Notes: a model not told the origin generated them from the letters alone. A stretch of 15,226 bases of DNA from an uncultured Ruminococcus sp. (GCA_902766575.1 CACXED010000075.1:1-15226), one strand, 5' to 3'. Positions 7,279-14,460 are shown, numbered from the stretch's first letter. A program made the numbers and translations.

Positions 7279-8388
7279 ATGATACTTGAATGTACCAAAA
7301 AACTGCTTGATTATCTGAAGCGCACGCCGACCGAAAATCCTGAGCTCCCTGACGAGCTTTTCGAATGGAGCGCGGGACTTGTCACAATCAACCGCCGGAA
7401 TGTCATCGTCGTCACCAATGTTGCCACGCGCTGCTGCTTTGTGCTTTACGGAGTCAAGGCAAAAGATCTGAAAAATATTGATATGCTTATCATAGAAGGC
7501 GTCCGGACAATGCTTCTGCGCGAGCATATCCGTCCCGAGATAGCTGAAAAATATCTCGATGAGCTCGGGCGGGAAATCATTTACTCAAAGAACCTTTCAA
7601 GATCGTCGTCCGCCCGCTGCTCGAAATGCTGCGAGCGCGCCGAATACTACGCCGATCACTATGTTGAAGATGATCTTTTCCAGAAGCATCTGCTGCATAG
7701 TCTCAATAAAAATATCTACTCAGACGCCGGCTCAAAGGACAAATACTGCTTCTCTTTTGAGACGCTGCGCGACCTCTTTAAGGCAAAATACGGCGAGAAT
7801 ATCTGCTCCTGCAGGGTGCTGAAGCTCGAGGTGAAAATACAGGGGCTCAATTGCCTGCGGCTGCTGACTATACCGGCGGACTTTAATTTCATGATATTCC
7901 ACAAAATCCTGCAGAATGTCTTTGAGTGGAGAGATTACCATCTGCACCAGTTTATACTCGAAAATGACAGCTGCGGCAGACCTACTAAGATCATCGAACC
8001 CGCCAATTTTGACGACGATGAGGATCTGAGTCTTTTCGGTATGAAGATCGAAAAGATCAACAGCGCCGAAATAACTGTCGGCGAGGTATTTGATGAATAT
8101 AAAAAGATAATCTACGAGTACGATTTCGGCGACGACTGGATACATGAGATAACCCTCAAGGGCGTTATCGACGACAGTCCCGATACAGCTGCGCACTGTC
8201 TTAAAGCGGTCGGCGAAGCGCCGGTCGAGAATTGCGGCGGAGTTGATGGATTCATGAATCTGAAGCGGATCCTCAGCGACCCAGGCGACCCGGAATATGA
8301 GGATACAGTGACATGGCTTGGCTCGTCACAGCTGCAAAAACCCGACGCTGAATCAATCGACCGCCGGATCAGCGCATATAATGATTGA
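7279..8388 (+). CDS. DUF6933 plus pRiA4b ORF-3-like protein
   Basis: A 369-residue soluble protein of unknown function. The N-terminal about 95 residues (LECTKKLLDYLK...LFEWSAGLVTINRRNVIVVTN...FVLYGVKAKDLKN) match my memory of DUF6933. Residues about 175-360 are a plasmid pRiA4b ORF-3-like domain: KLEVKIQGL, FHKILQNVFEW, HLHQF, YEYDFGDDWIHEI, and GGVDGFMNLKRILSDPGDPEYEDTVTWLG. A cysteine cluster CSKCCE sits between the two domains. The ATG at 7279 is preceded by AAGGGA at 10 nt; an ATG 7 codons earlier lacks a ribosome binding site. The gene is monocistronic, with its own consensus promoter and a large palindrome after the stop. pRiA4b-like domains were first noted next to mobile elements, but no transposase is visible here. 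Confidence 0.85.
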   Translation: MILECTKKLLDYLKRTPTENPELPDELFEWSAGLVTINRRNVIVVTNVATRCCFVLYGVKAKDLKNIDMLIIEGVRTMLLREHIRPEIAEKYLDELGREIIYSKNLSRSSSARCSKCCERAEYYADHYVEDDLFQKHLLHSLNKNIYSDAGSKDKYCFSFETLRDLFKAKYGENICSCRVLKLEVKIQGLNCLRLLTIPADFNFMIFHKILQNVFEWRDYHLHQFILENDSCGRPTKIIEPANFDDDEDLSLFGMKIEKINSAEITVGEVFDEYKKIIYEYDFGDDWIHEITLKGVIDDSPDTAAHCLKAVGEAPVENCGGVDGFMNLKRILSDPGDPEYEDTVTWLGSSQLQKPDAESIDRRISAYND

Positions 8389-8403
8389 TGATAAATCAGG
8401 ATA

Positions 8404-8483
8404 AATAAGGCAATACCGCACAGTTCCCTACAGCTGCTGAAAAACGCGGCTGAGCAATCGGAATTATGCGGTATTGCATTATT
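8404..8483. repeat. 80-nt palindrome, bidirectional terminator or MITE-like
   Basis: AATAAGGCAATACCGCA (8404-8420) pairs with TGCGGTATTGCATTATT (8467-8483), 16 of 17 positions. After one mismatch the stem continues for 6 more pairs (AGTTCC with GGAATT, one G-U), and the remaining loop holds a second hairpin (CAGCTGC 8431-8437 with GCGGCTG 8446-8452). T-rich tails lie at both ends, in the gap between convergent genes, so a bidirectional terminator is the simplest role. Its length and near-continuous pairing also suit a miniature inverted-repeat element. Confidence 0.8.
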
Positions 8484-8496
8484 TTTACGCTGCCGG

Positions 8497-11400
8497 TCAG
8501 ATGTGCCTGAACTCATAGCTTCCCGAGCCGAGCATGAGCGGCTCAGCCGCGTTCGCTTTCCTTCCGGTATTGACCTCGAGCCAATCGCCCTCCTTCGGCA
8601 GAAAGAGCCTTGCGCGGGCGTTTGCCGGAATTTGCACGCGGCAAACAAGTCCGCCATCTATCGACCATTCGGAGCTTATCAGGCCGCGCGGCGATCTGTA
8701 GCTTCCCCGCGCGAAACGCATATGCTCGTTTACTGTTGGCTTCAGGATTATCTCGCCATAGCCGGGAATGCCCTCGCGTATTCCCAGCACATCCGAAAAG
8801 AGCCATTCGACCGCCGCGCCGTAGGAATAATGGTTCAGGGAGCCTTTTACTATGCGCTTTCCGTCCTTTTCGCTCAGACCGTCCCAGAACTCATATATGC
8901 TGGTCGCGCCGGTCTTGACCTGATAGAGCCAAGACGGGCAAGCGTCATTGCAGAGCATTTTGAATGCGACGTCGGCATAGCCGTTTTTCGACAGCACAGG
9001 CAGTATCAATCCCACGCCGAGGAATCCGACCTTTATGCAATATCCGCCGGAAATCACGCTCTCGGCCAGCTTTTTCGCGGCCAGCGGCGCAGTCTTTTCA
9101 TCGAACAGCCCGAACGCCAGTCCGACGACCCATGAGCATTGAGTGTTTACCTCGCCGGTGTCGGGATGAGTTTTGTTGCCCCAATAGCCTGTGCCGTAGA
9201 CCTTCGGATCGCATCTGGTTCCGCCGTCCGGGCAGACGAATTCGCGGTTCCATGCCGCTCTGACCTTATCCGCTTCGGCGGCAAGGTATACGCGATCCGA
9301 TTCGTTTCCGATCACGCCGGCCATCTCGGAGAGCAGTCTCAGCGAATGCTCGCCGAACGCCGTCTCGGTTATTACACAGGGAGTCGTCTCGACTCCTAGC
9401 CAGTCGCCGTAGGTATTCTGACCGAATGTGTTCGGTATATCCACGTCAATATAACCGTTCTTCGAGAATATGCGGATGATCAGCTCGGCATAGCGCTTCA
9501 TCGCGTCGTAGTTGGAACGGATGTAATAATCGTCGCCGCTCCGACGGTACATAAGATAGGGTATCAGCACTCCGGCGTCGCTCCAGCCGCCGACCGGCGA
9601 AACGCGGCCTTTGACGTTGGGCGCCCGGTCGTCGAAGTTGCCGTCGGCGCTCTGAGTGTCCCGCGTGTCGGCTAAATATTTGTCCATGAATCCGAAAACA
9701 TCGGCAAGATAAGCCGCAGTCGGCGCGAAAATCTGCGCGTCGCCCGCCCAGCCGAGGCGTTCGTCGCGCTGAGGGCAGTCGGTCGGGACCGATAAGAAGT
9801 TGTCGATCATACTCTGCCGGGTATTCTTCACGAACTGATTGACCAATTTGTCCGAGCATTCAAAGTCTCCGGTCAGCTCCAGCTCCGAGCAGAGTACGAG
9901 CGCTTCGACCTTTTCGATGCTGACGCTGCCTTCGGTCGTCAGCTCCATGTATCTGAAGCCGTGGTAGACGAGGGACGGCTCAAAGGTCTCGGTATCATCT
10001 CCCGACAGGATATAAACATCGCGGTTCGCCGCTGTGCGCAGATTGGCGGTATTTATCGTTCCCGGCGCTCCGGTTGACGGAGAAAGATTCTCGGCATTGA
10101 GTATCTCGGCATGGCGCATTACGACCTTTGCCCCGCGCTCGCCCGAAAGTTTCAGCCGGCAGATTCCGGCGATGTTCTTTCCGAAATCGTATACTCTTAA
10201 TCCCGGAAGCGGCTCGGTCACTGCGACCGGCTCCAAAATCTCAAAGCATTTGACCTGCGGACCGTTCTGCGGGACGATACTTCCGATCGAAAGCGCATCC
10301 GCGGTCGTTGTCCGGGCGTTCGTCCAGCCGTTTGATTCGGGACTGAGGGCTTTGCGCGCGTCGATTATCTCACCGTTGAAGATGTCGTCGTATCTGACGC
10401 TGCCGTCGGCGTTCGAGAGCCAGTCGGAGCCGGTGACAATCGACTCCTCGCCGTCCTCGTATTCAAGCATAATCTCGCCGATGAATGCCAGCGTTGTTCC
10501 GGCATAGTTCATCGCGCGGTTGTACCATCCGTGACCCACCGAAACGCTGAGCGTATTCTCTCCGGTCTTCAGAAGCCCGGTCAGGTCGAAGGTCTGATAC
10601 ATCACCCGGCTCTGTACACGGGTGCGTCCGGGATCAAAGCAGGTGTCGCTGACCTTTTTGCCGTTCAGGAAAAGCTCATATATTCCCGCGGCGGAGGCGT
10701 TGATCCGTGCCGAGACAAGTCCGCTTCTGACGTTAAAATCGCGTCGGAACACCGGTGCGGGCGCGAAATCGAGCGGGAACAGCGCATTCTTCTGTATGAC
10801 CGTATAGCCGTTTCCCAAAATTCCGCCGGTGAATATCAGCCTGTCCGGATCGGAGAAATCCTCGAAAATCTGCTCGTCCGACGAATCGAACTTCACGCGG
10901 GTGAATCTCGAGCTTGCCGGATAAGGCTGTGAAAATCCGAAACCGCCCGCGCGGATTTCGAGCTTCTCCGATATGACAGGATGACCGTCGAGCAGGATTG
11001 TCAGCGGCTCACCGGCAGAAATAACGACCGTATGCTCCGAGCCTATGAAATCTGCCGGGACAAGGATATCACTGACATCGGTTTCGCAAAGCTGAGAGGT
11101 CACGCCGTCCGAGCAGACGAAAATCGCCGCCGTCAGCTTCTTTTCGTCGAGGTTGGTGAACAATTTCAGCAGATAATAATTTCCTTCGTCCGCCGCGGCG
11201 AAGATGATTCCCACCGTCGCGTTTTTCGAGTATATGTACGAGAACTGATTCTCGTTCGGAACGAACCCGACCTCCAGGCGGAAATCGGTGCATCTGCCGG
11301 AATAATGAGCGTTTCCGAGGGTAATCCATTCGGCATTTTTGAGCGGCTCGCCGATATATCCGGTTTCAAAATAAGCGCTTGCCGGCGTGACGGCAAAGGT

Positions 11401-11685
11401 CGCTCCTTCAGAGGAGCATATTCCCTCGAGCGTCCATGTGTAGCGTGTGAACGGCTCCAGCGGCGCGTCAATCATACCCGAAGTAATTAGCGGATGGCTT
11501 CCGCCGCCTGTGACCTGATTTTCAAATACAATTCTCTGCGCCGGGTCGCGGAGAGTGATTTTATATGAGTCGAGCAGTACGTTCTGCCCGTCCGATTCAA
11601 CAGCGAAGCTGTAGCAGGGCTTTTCGCCGACTCCGAGCGGCGAACGGCGGCGATTGGTCTGCAGATTTGCAAAGCGAGCATTCAT
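8497..11685 (-). CDS. GH78 alpha-L-rhamnosidase
   Basis: A 1062-residue inverting alpha-L-rhamnosidase, which removes terminal rhamnose from pectin (rhamnogalacturonan) side structures or plant glycosides. Order: N-terminal beta-sandwich and carbohydrate-binding-like regions (about 1-310), Bac_rhamnosid_N region (about 320-480, PVFRRDFNV...YELFLNGKKV), linker region with YDFGKNIAG, then the (alpha/alpha)6 barrel from about 600 to 970 and a C-terminal beta-sandwich. The barrel carries the family motif TDCPQRDERLGWAGD (Glu642 expected general acid) and TSIYEFWDG (Glu932 expected general base). No signal peptide is visible, so it is probably cytoplasmic. The ATG at 11685 has AGGTGG at 8 nt; a GTG four codons upstream lies within that site and is rejected. 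It is convergent with the pRiA4b-like gene and divergent from the phosphate transporter. No rhamnose catabolic gene is in the window. Confidence 0.95.
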   Translation of the reverse strand: MNARFANLQTNRRRSPLGVGEKPCYSFAVESDGQNVLLDSYKITLRDPAQRIVFENQVTGGGSHPLITSGMIDAPLEPFTRYTWTLEGICSSEGATFAVTPASAYFETGYIGEPLKNAEWITLGNAHYSGRCTDFRLEVGFVPNENQFSYIYSKNATVGIIFAAADEGNYYLLKLFTNLDEKKLTAAIFVCSDGVTSQLCETDVSDILVPADFIGSEHTVVISAGEPLTILLDGHPVISEKLEIRAGGFGFSQPYPASSRFTRVKFDSSDEQIFEDFSDPDRLIFTGGILGNGYTVIQKNALFPLDFAPAPVFRRDFNVRSGLVSARINASAAGIYELFLNGKKVSDTCFDPGRTRVQSRVMYQTFDLTGLLKTGENTLSVSVGHGWYNRAMNYAGTTLAFIGEIMLEYEDGEESIVTGSDWLSNADGSVRYDDIFNGEIIDARKALSPESNGWTNARTTTADALSIGSIVPQNGPQVKCFEILEPVAVTEPLPGLRVYDFGKNIAGICRLKLSGERGAKVVMRHAEILNAENLSPSTGAPGTINTANLRTAANRDVYILSGDDTETFEPSLVYHGFRYMELTTEGSVSIEKVEALVLCSELELTGDFECSDKLVNQFVKNTRQSMIDNFLSVPTDCPQRDERLGWAGDAQIFAPTAAYLADVFGFMDKYLADTRDTQSADGNFDDRAPNVKGRVSPVGGWSDAGVLIPYLMYRRSGDDYYIRSNYDAMKRYAELIIRIFSKNGYIDVDIPNTFGQNTYGDWLGVETTPCVITETAFGEHSLRLLSEMAGVIGNESDRVYLAAEADKVRAAWNREFVCPDGGTRCDPKVYGTGYWGNKTHPDTGEVNTQCSWVVGLAFGLFDEKTAPLAAKKLAESVISGGYCIKVGFLGVGLILPVLSKNGYADVAFKMLCNDACPSWLYQVKTGATSIYEFWDGLSEKDGKRIVKGSLNHYSYGAAVEWLFSDVLGIREGIPGYGEIILKPTVNEHMRFARGSYRSPRGLISSEWSIDGGLVCRVQIPANARARLFLPKEGDWLEVNTGRKANAAEPLMLGSGSYEFRHI

Positions 11686-11715
11686 TTTATATACCACCTG
11701 TGATAATATTATGCG

Positions 11716-11728
11716 GCGATTCTATCGC
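11716..11728. promoter_or_regulatory. Operator-like palindrome at the GH78 start of transcription
   Basis: GCGAT-TCT-ATCGC, a perfect inverted repeat with 5-bp arms, sits just downstream of the -10 box, at about +2 to +14 of the GH78 transcript. This is a usual place for a repressor site. The protein that would bind it is unknown. Confidence 0.4.
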
Positions 11729-11736
11729 ACGCTAAA

Positions 11737-11765
11737 ATTATACCGTTATTGTTATCAGTCGTCAA
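11737..11765 (-). promoter_or_regulatory. Sigma-A promoter of the GH78 gene
   Basis: Minus-strand TTGACG (11760-11765), 17-bp spacer, TATAAT (11737-11742). One mismatch to consensus. Predicted start near 11730, giving a leader of about 45 nt. The -35 overlaps the last codons of the possible small ORF at 11755-11883. Confidence 0.8.
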
Positions 11766-11883
11766 GGTAAACTTTTACGGAATAATCGCAAAAAAGCTGC
11801 CGCGTTTTCCTGAATGCCTCAACCGGCTCGCCGAGCCATTCTTTTACGCGGATTTTACACTGAGCTGCCCGGTAATTTGACAT
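11755..11883 (-). CDS. Possible 42-residue small protein
   Basis: An open frame from ATG (11883) to TGA (11755), beginning MSNYRAAQCKIRVKEWLGEP and ending FCDYSVKVYLDD. Composition is protein-like: charged, with mixed aromatic and aliphatic residues and codons like those of the neighbours. I recognise no family. The ribosome binding site is weak (AGAGA close to the ATG) and no promoter was found, and the ATG region overlaps the upstream part of the phosphate transporter promoter. It could be a real small protein, the surviving C-terminal end of a lost gene, or chance. Confidence 0.3.
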   Translation of the reverse strand: MSNYRAAQCKIRVKEWLGEPVEAFRKTRQLFCDYSVKVYLDD

Positions 11884-11888
11884 TTCTC

Positions 11889-11897
11889 TGATATAAT
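11889..11897 (+). promoter_or_regulatory. Extended -10 promoter of the phosphate transporter
   Basis: TGATATAAT is a perfect extended -10 (TGnTATAAT), 32 nt before the ATG. The TTGACA at 11877-11882 is only 9 bp away, too close to serve as its -35, so recognition may rest on the extended -10. Confidence 0.55.
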
Positions 11898-11929
11898 AAA
11901 TTCAAGCGAATTGAAAGGAAAATCAGAAA

Positions 11930-13729
11930 ATGGATGTCTTTGATCTTTTGACAATGCTCGGCGGACTGTCGCTGTTCCTTTTCGGAATGAGCCTAATGGG
12001 ACAGGCTCTCGAGCGCCGCGCCGGCGGAAAGCTCAGCGCGCTGCTTGAAAAAATAACCGACCGTCCGGTTATCGGATTTCTTACCGGACTCGGCGTTACC
12101 GCGGTGATACAGAGCTCGTCGGCGACTACGGTCATGGTAGTCGGATTCGTAAACTCGGGGCTGATGACGCTCCGCCAGGCGATAAACGTGATAATGGGCG
12201 CGAACGTCGGAACTACCGTCACGGCGTGGCTCCTGAGCCTTGGCGATATCAACAGCGGAAATATCTTCCTGAAGCTCCTCAAGCCGTCGTCGTTCACTCC
12301 GATTCTGGCATTTTTAGGCATCATATTCTATATGTTCTGTAAGGACGGGAAGAAAAAGGACACCGGAATGATCCTTTTAGGCTTTGCGACGCTGATGTTC
12401 GGAATGGAGACGATGAGCGGCGCTGTGTCCGGTCTTTCAAAGGTTCCGGCCTTCACGAATCTCTTTATCGCCTTCAGGAATCCGATACTCGGCGTTCTGG
12501 TCGGCGCGCTGCTGACCGGAATCATTCAGTCAAGCTCGGCGTCGGTCGGAATCCTGCAGGCGCTCTCGGCGACCGGAGCGGTTACTCTGTCGGCGGCGAT
12601 ACCGATCATAATGGGTCAGAACATCGGCACGACTGTGACCGCTCTGCTCTCATCGGTCGGCACGAACAAGAACGCCCGCCGCGCGGCTATCGTACATCTG
12701 ATGTTCAACGTGATCGGAGTCGCTGTGCTGCTGACGCTGTTCTGCGTTGTCCGCGCGGTCTTTGCTCCGGCGATACTCGACGAGGCCGCGACGAGATCCT
12801 CGATCGCCGTGGCGCATACGATCTTCAATATTCTCTGCACGGCGATTCTGCTTCCGGCGGGAGGACTGCTTGAAAAGCTGGCGATCCGCATGGTGCCTGA
12901 CAAAAATACGGTTGAGAAGACTGCCGAGCTTGACGAGCGTCTGCTGGCGACTCCGACCTTAGCTCTGAAGCAGAGCCGCGATATCGCCTGCGAGATGGCT
13001 GAACACGCAACGAACGCTCTTAAAAACTCGCTGACCGCCGTTTTCGCGCTGACGCCCGAGCTTGCAAGGGACGTCCGTGCTGACGAGGAAATCTGCGACC
13101 ACTACGAGGATATACTCGGAACCTATCTTGTAAGGCTCAGCGCGCTCCGTCTGGGCGTTGAGGAGAGCGAGGAGGCGACCGCGCTCTTAAAATCCATCGG
13201 CGATTTCGAGAGGATATCGGATCACGCGGTCGATATTATCGAATCAGCCGAGGAGATGAAAAATAAGCGACTGAGCTTTTCGCCCGAGGCAAAGGCGGAG
13301 TTTGAAGTCCTTTCGTCGGCGATACGCGAGATTCTCGATATGTCGCTCGAATGTTACAGAAATCAGGACGTGACGCTTGCGGCAAAGGTCGAACCGCTGG
13401 AGCAGGTCATCGACGACCTCAAGGAGAGTATGCGCACGCGGCATATTCTCAGAATGCGCGGCGGAGCCTGCAAAATCGAGACCGGCTTCGTGCTGTCCGA
13501 TCTTCTGACCGGACTTGAGCGCACGTCAGACCACTGCTCGAACATCGCGGGCTGCGTTATCGACGCCGCAAAGCATAATCTCAATCTCCACGAGACTCTC
13601 CGTGCGGCAAGGCGCGACAGCGATAAATTCAAAGAGGATTTCGCCGAATACGCTGAGAAATACGCTCTGCCGGAGCACAGTACGGCGGCGAAGGATAACG
13701 TCGGCTCTCAGGTTACGCTGAACGCGTGA
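11930..13729 (+). CDS. Na+/phosphate cotransporter with PhoU-like C-terminus
   Basis: A 599-residue inner-membrane protein of the Na/Pi-cotransporter (PF02690, NptA/YjbB-like) family that moves inorganic phosphate with sodium. Two inverted-topology repeats each carry the QSSSA signature: Gln61-Ser-Ser-Ser in VIQSSSATTV and Gln200-Ser-Ser-Ser in IIQSSSASVG, followed by GANVGTTVTA and GQNIGTTVTA. Hydrophobic segments fill about residues 5-320. Residues about 345-560 are helical and resemble PhoU, with two repeats containing DFERISDHAVDI and GLERTSDHCSNI. Length is usual for the fused form. The ATG has AAAGGA at 10 nt. It appears monocistronic, divergent from GH78. Direction (uptake or export) cannot be told from sequence. 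Confidence 0.95.
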   Translation: MDVFDLLTMLGGLSLFLFGMSLMGQALERRAGGKLSALLEKITDRPVIGFLTGLGVTAVIQSSSATTVMVVGFVNSGLMTLRQAINVIMGANVGTTVTAWLLSLGDINSGNIFLKLLKPSSFTPILAFLGIIFYMFCKDGKKKDTGMILLGFATLMFGMETMSGAVSGLSKVPAFTNLFIAFRNPILGVLVGALLTGIIQSSSASVGILQALSATGAVTLSAAIPIIMGQNIGTTVTALLSSVGTNKNARRAAIVHLMFNVIGVAVLLTLFCVVRAVFAPAILDEAATRSSIAVAHTIFNILCTAILLPAGGLLEKLAIRMVPDKNTVEKTAELDERLLATPTLALKQSRDIACEMAEHATNALKNSLTAVFALTPELARDVRADEEICDHYEDILGTYLVRLSALRLGVEESEEATALLKSIGDFERISDHAVDIIESAEEMKNKRLSFSPEAKAEFEVLSSAIREILDMSLECYRNQDVTLAAKVEPLEQVIDDLKESMRTRHILRMRGGACKIETGFVLSDLLTGLERTSDHCSNIAGCVIDAAKHNLNLHETLRAARRDSDKFKEDFAEYAEKYALPEHSTAAKDNVGSQVTLNA

Positions 13730-13740
13730 GCTCGCGGCGC

Positions 13741-13789
13741 AAAAAATCATAAAATGGAGCCGACGCGTACCGATCCGTACGTCGGCTCC
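13741..13789 (-). terminator. Strong hairpin with T-tract on the minus-strand side
   Basis: GGAGCCGACG (13756-13765) pairs perfectly with CGTCGGCTCC (13780-13789); inside, GTAC can pair with GTAC. Read on the minus strand the stem is followed by ATTTTATGATTTTTT, the form of an intrinsic terminator. Read on the plus strand, after the phosphate transporter gene, it is followed by GGGGAGATG with no T run, so termination in that direction would be weak. Confidence 0.6.
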
Positions 13790-13825
13790 GGGGAGATGAA
13801 AGAATCCGTGCAGACTCTTTCAAAT

Positions 13826-13868
13826 CAGTACGCGAGTACGCGTGGTACACGTGTTTTTGAGTCGGTGC
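13826..13868. repeat. Left copy of a 43-bp inverted repeat
   Basis: Read on the minus strand: GCACCGACTCAAAA, then CACGTGTAC, CACGCGTAC and TCGCGTAC units. It matches the right copy at 14128-14170 over about 43 bp with roughly five mismatches and one gap. The copies are inverted, about 259 bp apart, with the CGCGTAC units on the outer sides. Confidence 0.8.
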
Positions 13869-13915
13869 AAAAAAATCATCCGGATACAATTATATCCGCA
13901 TATAGCATAAAGTTT

Positions 13916-13944
13916 TTGTATGTATTGTATATCAGTCAGATAAT
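13916..13944 (+). promoter_or_regulatory. Possible promoter inside the repeat-flanked interval
   Basis: TTGTAT (13916-13921), 17-bp spacer, GATAAT (13939-13944). A moderate match in AT-rich sequence, where chance matches are common. It would drive a transcript of about 110 nt ending at the terminator at 14033-14062. Confidence 0.3.
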
Positions 13945-14032
13945 TTCAGCAGTCCGGAACGACTCGCTTCAGCTCAAATATATGCAATATCAATAATATT
14001 TCAGCTTATTTTATATTTTTTTGTAATCGGCG

Positions 14033-14062
14033 GTACACGTCATATTCTGACGTGTACTTTTT
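14033..14062 (+). terminator. Canonical intrinsic terminator with no gene before it
   Basis: GTACACGTCA (14033-14042) pairs perfectly with TGACGTGTAC (14048-14057) across a 5-nt loop and is followed directly by TTTTT. The only upstream protein gene on this strand ends 300 bp earlier, so it either stops read-through from the phosphate transporter or ends an unannotated RNA. Confidence 0.8.
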
Positions 14063-14127
14063 CGCGTACCAAAATTGCAGGATGATGTTTTTCAAGTTTC
14101 ATTTTCCGCTGAAAAGAAAAATATTCT

Positions 14128-14170
14128 GCACTGACTCAAAAGTACGCGTACTACGCGTACCACGCGTACC
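14128..14170. repeat. Right copy of the inverted repeat with 9-bp tandem units
   Basis: GCACTGACTCAAAA is followed by three tandem 9-bp units: TACGCGTAC (14143-14151), TACGCGTAC (14152-14160) and CACGCGTAC (14161-14169). Each unit contains the palindrome ACGCGT. Inverted relative to the copy at 13826-13868. Confidence 0.85.
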
Positions 14171-14276
14171 GGGCATTACAAAAATATTAGAGCAGATAGC
14201 CTTGCAATTGTTTATTGTGACTGATTCCGGATTTGTCAATACAAAGCCTTGAAAATGTCGGCTATGGCAGCGGAGC

Positions 14277-14305
14277 TTGACATCGGTTTTATAATATGCT
14301 ATAAT
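14277..14305 (+). promoter_or_regulatory. Consensus sigma-A promoter of the GH127-like gene
   Basis: TTGACA (14277-14282), 17-bp spacer, TATAAT (14300-14305). Predicted start near 14312, leaving an unusually long leader of about 170 nt before the ATG at 14485. Confidence 0.85.
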
Positions 14306-14308
14306 ACT

Positions 14309-14320
14309 GTTTGAGCAAAC
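14309..14320. promoter_or_regulatory. Operator-like palindrome at the GH127-like start of transcription
   Basis: GTTTG-AG-CAAAC, a perfect inverted repeat with 5-bp arms, begins 3 bp after the -10 and covers the predicted start of transcription. A repressor bound here would block initiation; the protein is unknown. Confidence 0.4.
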
Positions 14321-14369
14321 GTTTCGGCTGCTGCGGTTTTTCAGGTAATCCGAACGCGATATTGCTGTC

Positions 14370-14460
14370 ATGACTGTTTACGAAAAATTTCTATGCCAAG
14401 CATGAGAGCGCAGCCAAGGAATTACTTGTCAGGATAAACGAGACCTACCGCGACAGATAA
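14370..14460 (+). pseudogene. Possible frameshifted small-ORF remnant in the leader
   Basis: ATG at 14370 reads MTVYEKF and then stops shortly after. Changing frame by one base at about 14390 gives YAKHESAAKELLVRINETYR and a TAA at 14458-14460. The two parts join into a 29-residue protein-like sequence with the shift at a run of A and T. No ribosome binding site is clear. It may be a decayed small gene, a leader peptide, or chance. Confidence 0.25.

Noticed and set aside
11686..11697. GTG at 11697 as start of the rhamnosidase
   Set aside because: It lies inside the AGGTGG ribosome binding site of the ATG at 11685.
11825..11837. GGCTC-GCC-GAGCC hairpin as a terminator
   Set aside because: Very short loop, no clear T run, and it lies within the divergent control region and the possible small ORF, not after a gene.
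11877..11897. TTGACA and TATAAT as a standard promoter for the phosphate transporter
   Set aside because: The spacer is only 9 bp; the extended -10 reading is preferred.
13754..13996. 80-codon plus-strand open frame after the phosphate transporter
   Set aside because: It starts inside a hairpin, has no ribosome binding site, and runs through the inverted repeat and AT-rich sequence.
14142..14170. CRISPR-like repeat
   Set aside because: Units are 9 bp, directly adjacent, with no spacers and no cas genes.
14211..14239. Minus-strand promoter (TTGACA, 17 bp, AATAAA) that could drive an RNA to the hairpin at 13741-13789
   Set aside because: The -10 matches only 4 of 6 bases and nothing else supports the transcript.
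14099..14371. 90-codon minus-strand open frame
   Set aside because: It covers the GH127-like promoter and the right repeat arm; the peptide similarity to the frame at 13754-13996 is explained by the inverted repeat at DNA level.
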